Assembly (NCBI RefSeq): GCF_014851395.1 | Contig: NW_024040152.1 | Coordinates: forward strand, 15,154,308-15,218,307 | DNA length: 64,000 bases | Reading direction: 5' to 3' | Origin: Micropterus salmoides | Taxonomy: Eukaryota; Chordata; Actinopteri; Centrarchiformes; Centrarchidae | Part shown: positions 48,201 to 64,000 of the stretch, piece by piece | Layout: every line of letters starts with the position of its first letter | Numbering within the stretch: the first letter of the stretch is position 1 | Program-made: the position numbers and the translations under genes | Notes under the pieces: generated by a model | Seen by the model: the letters and a program-made list of their open reading frames with translations, nothing else | Database searches by the model: none | What the model was told of the DNA's origin: nothing

Positions 48201-48532
48201 GGCCCATTCTTCTGGACTTTGCTACAAGCTAGTTAGCTAACAGTAGCAGGCTAACCCATGCGAACACGTTTTCTTTCTCAATGATTTTGTCTGTTACGTT
48301 ATAAATATATACCACACCGCTAATGTGTGTGCTGGTTAATAATTTTTGGTAGTTATTTTGTTAACGAGGGTGCTAGTTGAAGCAACCTTAATTGAGCTAA
48401 CGTCAACGAGGCGCTTGTTTTTTTTGTTTTTTTTTAAAGTGTTGTTCACTTTGTTGCTAGCTTAAGCTAGCCATCACCAACTGAACAACGCAGTCGCTGA
48501 ACGCGTAACTTCGCAGCCTTCAACTCACAGAG
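45278..48532. other. ccdc106 3' UTR and spacer to u2af2
   Basis: No gene is supported. The left part is probably a long ccdc106 3' UTR; AATAAA words occur near 47372 and 47422, but the true end is unknown. A MITE occupies 47463-47818. From about 47880 the sequence is GC-richer and lacks an obvious TATA box; it should contain the u2af2 promoter and 5' UTR, ending at ATG 48533. Confidence 0.45.
47463..47818 (+). repeat. hAT-like MITE family (ATTAATCGATTAG type), copy 3
   Basis: Contains TCTCGATTAATCGATTAGTT, TCTATAAAATGTCAGAAAAT, GTGTTTCCCAAAGCCAAAGA and a TTAATCGCTGCATCTCTAG end. This is the best preserved of three related copies in the window and is of a type I recognise as very common in percomorph fish. 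The short open frames across it are fortuitous. Confidence 0.7.
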
Positions 48533-60874
<12,342 letters not shown>

Positions 60875-63404
60875 AGGAAGCATGAAGAGAAGAGGGGGTG
60901 GGGGAGGGGGGTGGGAACGTGTACTGTCCATTTCCAAATCAGCCCCCTGATTGATTTGGTAGAACAACATTTCAGGTAGATCTGAGAGTATTAATCGTTT
61001 GACAAATACTTTGGTGATATCCTGTATACCACTTTGAGATCTAAGTGAAATGTCCTGCAGTTGAAACAGATATTTTGAATTGGAAAAGGAGAAAAAAGCT
61101 GGAGGGTTTATATTCACTCCGTAACAGAGGGAGCTAGGTTTGGGTGGCCGGGGTGTTGCTGGGCGGGTAGGGGGGTCAAAAGATTTTTGAGAAATGTGTG
61201 TAATAATAGGTCCAGGGTGGGGTCAACAATTTTTTTTATACTTTGTGAGACATGGATGTCATTTTGGGTGGGAGGGGGGTACCACTCTCTAAGGTTTGTA
61301 TTTAAATGGAGGTCGCCTGTTTTAAGTACATAAATGTTGGAGTAGGGAACTAACTGGACTATTGTGATTGAGAAGAGTGATGGAGAAAACAGGAGTGTTC
61401 ATTTGTGAAAGGGAGATGTGGGGCAGATGGAGAGGAAGATGAGGGCATTTTGTTTGGTCATCTAATGTAGATATACAGTATCTGTAACATCCACTTCAGT
61501 TTTGCCACCACCTTTAGAAAGGCGAGAGGAGAGTCCTCATTTTTGATTTGATTTTTCCCCGTTTGGACTCATTACTTCAAGTTCCTTCATTTTCATGTGA
61601 CTACTGCCCCCCTCAGGACGATTGTTAGAGAATCTGTTGTCTAATTGGACTCTATCTGAATGTTAACTGTAATTGTTCCAATACTGTGTGTAGCTTCACT
61701 GATTTGAGCTGTAATATCACCTTGTATTCAGGCCGCAGAATAACATGAACAGCAGAAAAGAACGTTTTCAATTATGCTAGTTTGATTTTCTTCTTTTTCT
61801 TTTCTATTTTGTGTAACTTTTTTTCATGTCCATCTTTTGTGCACAGCTTTTAACAGGTGAGATTGTTTTGTGTCAGCAGTTCAGTCCTGATTTAATTCAA
61901 GAGGGAAATAAACAAAAGGAAGATGTTGGAGAACAGATTGGCATTTAATTGGGGATTTATCTCTTCCTTACCAAAACGCCTTAATGTTGTTACATGTCAA
62001 TTCGCTAGAAAAAGAAATTCGGCTTGCCACTCTATCATTGATGTCTGTATGTTCATAGATGTCATAATCTTGTACTTTACCTTTCATTACCAATTTTCCT
62101 TTCCCAGCAGATTTGGGATGTAAGGTGTGTTGGGCCCGGTTGTTTCTTTGTGCAACTTCTCACCTCTTTGACAAGACCAAATAAACACGTGACTAATACC
62201 CCACGACTCGTGTTGTACTGCAGAGTGAAAGTGAAACCAAAACCACACGACTTCGGTGTTCGGTCAACTGCCAGCGTTATTTAGGCTATTTATTAAAAAA
62301 AAAAGATGAATTAATCGTGATATCTTGTCTACACTAAAATCAGTAAACTTAATACTGCAATGGCTTGTTTCAGAGGTTTTGGCCCTCTATATATTAATTC
62401 ATTAAAGCCTGCCGATGGTTTGCTACCATAAACAAACTTAATTTCAACACAATTATTTCAAATTTTATTGTTTAGTTACTTGTTGGGAGGGGGGGGGGGG
62501 GATTTTCACTAAAACGAAACCATCCGTATGTAAAAACTGCTTTTCTCTCATCTCCCTCATCTTCTGCCCTTGATTCTCTGAGGACCACATGTTCACACTG
62601 TACAGGGCTTGAGACTGCTTTCATTTGGTACCTTGGGTTGCTTAAAACAGCACTGAACAGAGATTGTGTCAGTGATAACACCTATGAGATGTTACTCCTT
62701 ACTTTCTGAAAACCTGCTTTCTTAGTGTCACTGTGTCATTTAATTTCTTTTTTTTTCTCTCTGGAAAAAATGTGATTTCTTAAATGATTTAAAATCTAAA
62801 AAAAAAACACAACTAGTTTATAAAAGCAAAAACAGTCTTTTCATTTGTCCAGTTTGTTTTCAAATGTTGATTAAAAACTGAATTTACATGAAGTCTTACT
62901 ACTTTATGCTTCCTCTCTTATGCATACCCACGCCACTGCAGCACTGTTTTGTTCAACCAGCGAGCATTGACATTCACAGTTAATTATGGAGATGTAGTGG
63001 ACTGGGGCCATGTCCATTTAGTCGATGGCAGAATTTATCAAGCTCTAGTTAATGTCTGAACGATGGAGCTATGTCAGTCACAAAAAATACTTTATGTAAT
63101 ATGACATCTATATATTATATATTGCGAAACTGCAACATAGCATGGGTATAAGTACATATAAAACTCCTCACACGTTTTCTTCTACAAAAATGCTTTCTTT
63201 GCATTGCAACTTACTGGAATTTATGATATATTTTTTTCAAGTATGCACTCTCTTTCAGATCACTTCAGGTTTCATTTTAAAACATTCACAGATTCACTTC
63301 TATATTCGACAGTAAGTTTATCACCGTCCCAAACATCTCACCAGCAGATGTCAGTTTGTAATCAGATACCGCCTTCCTAATGTATGGAGCTCCTGAACAC
63401 TTGG
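60875..63404. other. u2af2 3' UTR and downstream spacer
   Basis: The u2af2 3' UTR runs from 60875 to a signal near 61906 (AATAAA) or 62179. It has G-rich tracts at 60895-60915 and 61255-61280. Beyond it no gene is visible; a poly-G run lies at about 62488-62500 and poly-A/poly-T tracts near 62750 and 62800. Confidence 0.5.
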
Positions 63405-63720
63405 GAAGGCAGTAGCTTAGTCCGTAAGGATTAGGCTCCGAACCACAGTTGCGGAGTGTGGACTGGTAGCTGAAGAGGTGCCAGTTCGCCTCCTGGGTAC
63501 TGCCAAAGGAGGCCTTGAGCAAGCCCCTGAGCAGCAATAAATGCCATAAACTGTCCACCTTGGATGTATTCGACAGGGAATTTCTGTAAAATGGTTGCAA
63601 TGCAATCTCTGACATGAAATATTGTCCTGTGTCAGCTCTATACTGCCCATCACCATCTGCATCGCTGCACCCCACTGCACAAAACCCAGCAGCAGGGCCA
63701 CTGATGCAACACTTTACCCT
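63405..63720 (+). repeat. tRNA-derived SINE-type repeat
   Basis: AGGCAGTAGCTTAGTCCGTA at about 63405 is an A-box-like head, followed by GGAGTGTGGACTGGTAGCTG, GAGGTGCCAGTTCGCCTCCT and GGCCTTGAGCAAGCCCCTGA. These words make up a SINE-type repeat very common in percomorph fishes. Similarity seems lost after about 63540, so the right limit is approximate. The long minus-strand frames across it are not genes. Confidence 0.6.
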
Positions 63721-64000
63721 GTTGTTCCCGGAGGGCGCAGATAAAACAGCAGCCCTCCCTGAGCTGCTCCACCAGAAGAAACATGTCAGGCTGACCCTGC
63801 CTCTCATATACATCAAAACACTCATGCTGCCTAAAATGGGACCCATTAAATGTTATTTGCATTACCCTCCCCAGGCCTGATGCTGCAGTGAAGATTGTAA
63901 AAACATTATCTCCCTCTAGTGGTGAATGTAACACTCTGGTGATGGTCATTGTCATTCTGGGCAGTATCTCCGCATTGATCCTCATTCAGAAAGATAGAAC

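Noticed and set aside
63286..63985. Overlapping long minus-strand frames of up to 186 codons
   Set aside because: They cross a SINE-type repeat and its flank, with no conserved protein motif.

Overview
This window is vertebrate nuclear DNA, almost certainly from a ray-finned fish and probably a percomorph. The coding regions are multi-exon with GT-AG introns, the proteins align to known vertebrate families, and the spacers carry dispersed repeats typical of teleost genomes (Tc1, pogo, hAT, a tRNA-type SINE and several MITE-like families). No prokaryotic, plasmid or phage features were seen. Exon models come from reading frame, splice sites and recalled family homology; they were not aligned to transcripts.

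Layout. 1-5115: gene-free repeat-rich DNA starting with a hairpin repeat whose near-identical inverted partner lies at about 26.0 kb. 5116-5975 (-): a short FOXJ2/3-type forkhead gene. 6859-9070 (-): isoc2, an isochorismatase-fold protein whose ATG is split by an intron. It is head to head with atg12 (9511-11887, +), the ubiquitin-like autophagy conjugator. 14894-19023 (+): a GSG1L2-like claudin-superfamily gene, convergent with rcvrn (recoverin, 20654-23951, -). 27933-28355 (+): a TMEM100-like two-helix protein. 32326-40093 (+): a 27-exon JIP3/JIP4 (SPAG9)-family scaffold, convergent with a TMEM238-like gene (41507-41836, -). That gene is head to head with ccdc106 (43322-45277, +). 48533-60874 (+): u2af2, the large subunit of the U2 snRNP auxiliary factor, whose introns have collected several DNA transposons. 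60875-64000: u2af2 3' UTR and a SINE-containing spacer.

The genes do not form one pathway; they are a linkage block. ISOC2, TMEM238, CCDC106 and U2AF2 lie together on human 19q13.42, while GSG1L2 and RCVRN lie on 17p13.1 and TMEM100 and SPAG9 on 17q. The window therefore looks like a mixed ancestral segment. Functional coupling visible in the sequence is limited to shared promoters (isoc2/atg12 and TMEM238-like/ccdc106) and a shared poly(A) region (JIP-like/TMEM238-like).

The most unusual points are the split start codon of isoc2; a 90-nt, stop-free, in-frame intron in ccdc106; a CA/TA microsatellite just downstream of a recoverin donor site; transposon-in-transposon insertions with recognisable 8-bp target duplications in u2af2 introns; a pogo/Brinker-type transposon with a long intact catalytic ORF; and an apparently truncated forkhead gene. 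No clearly new multi-gene system was found.
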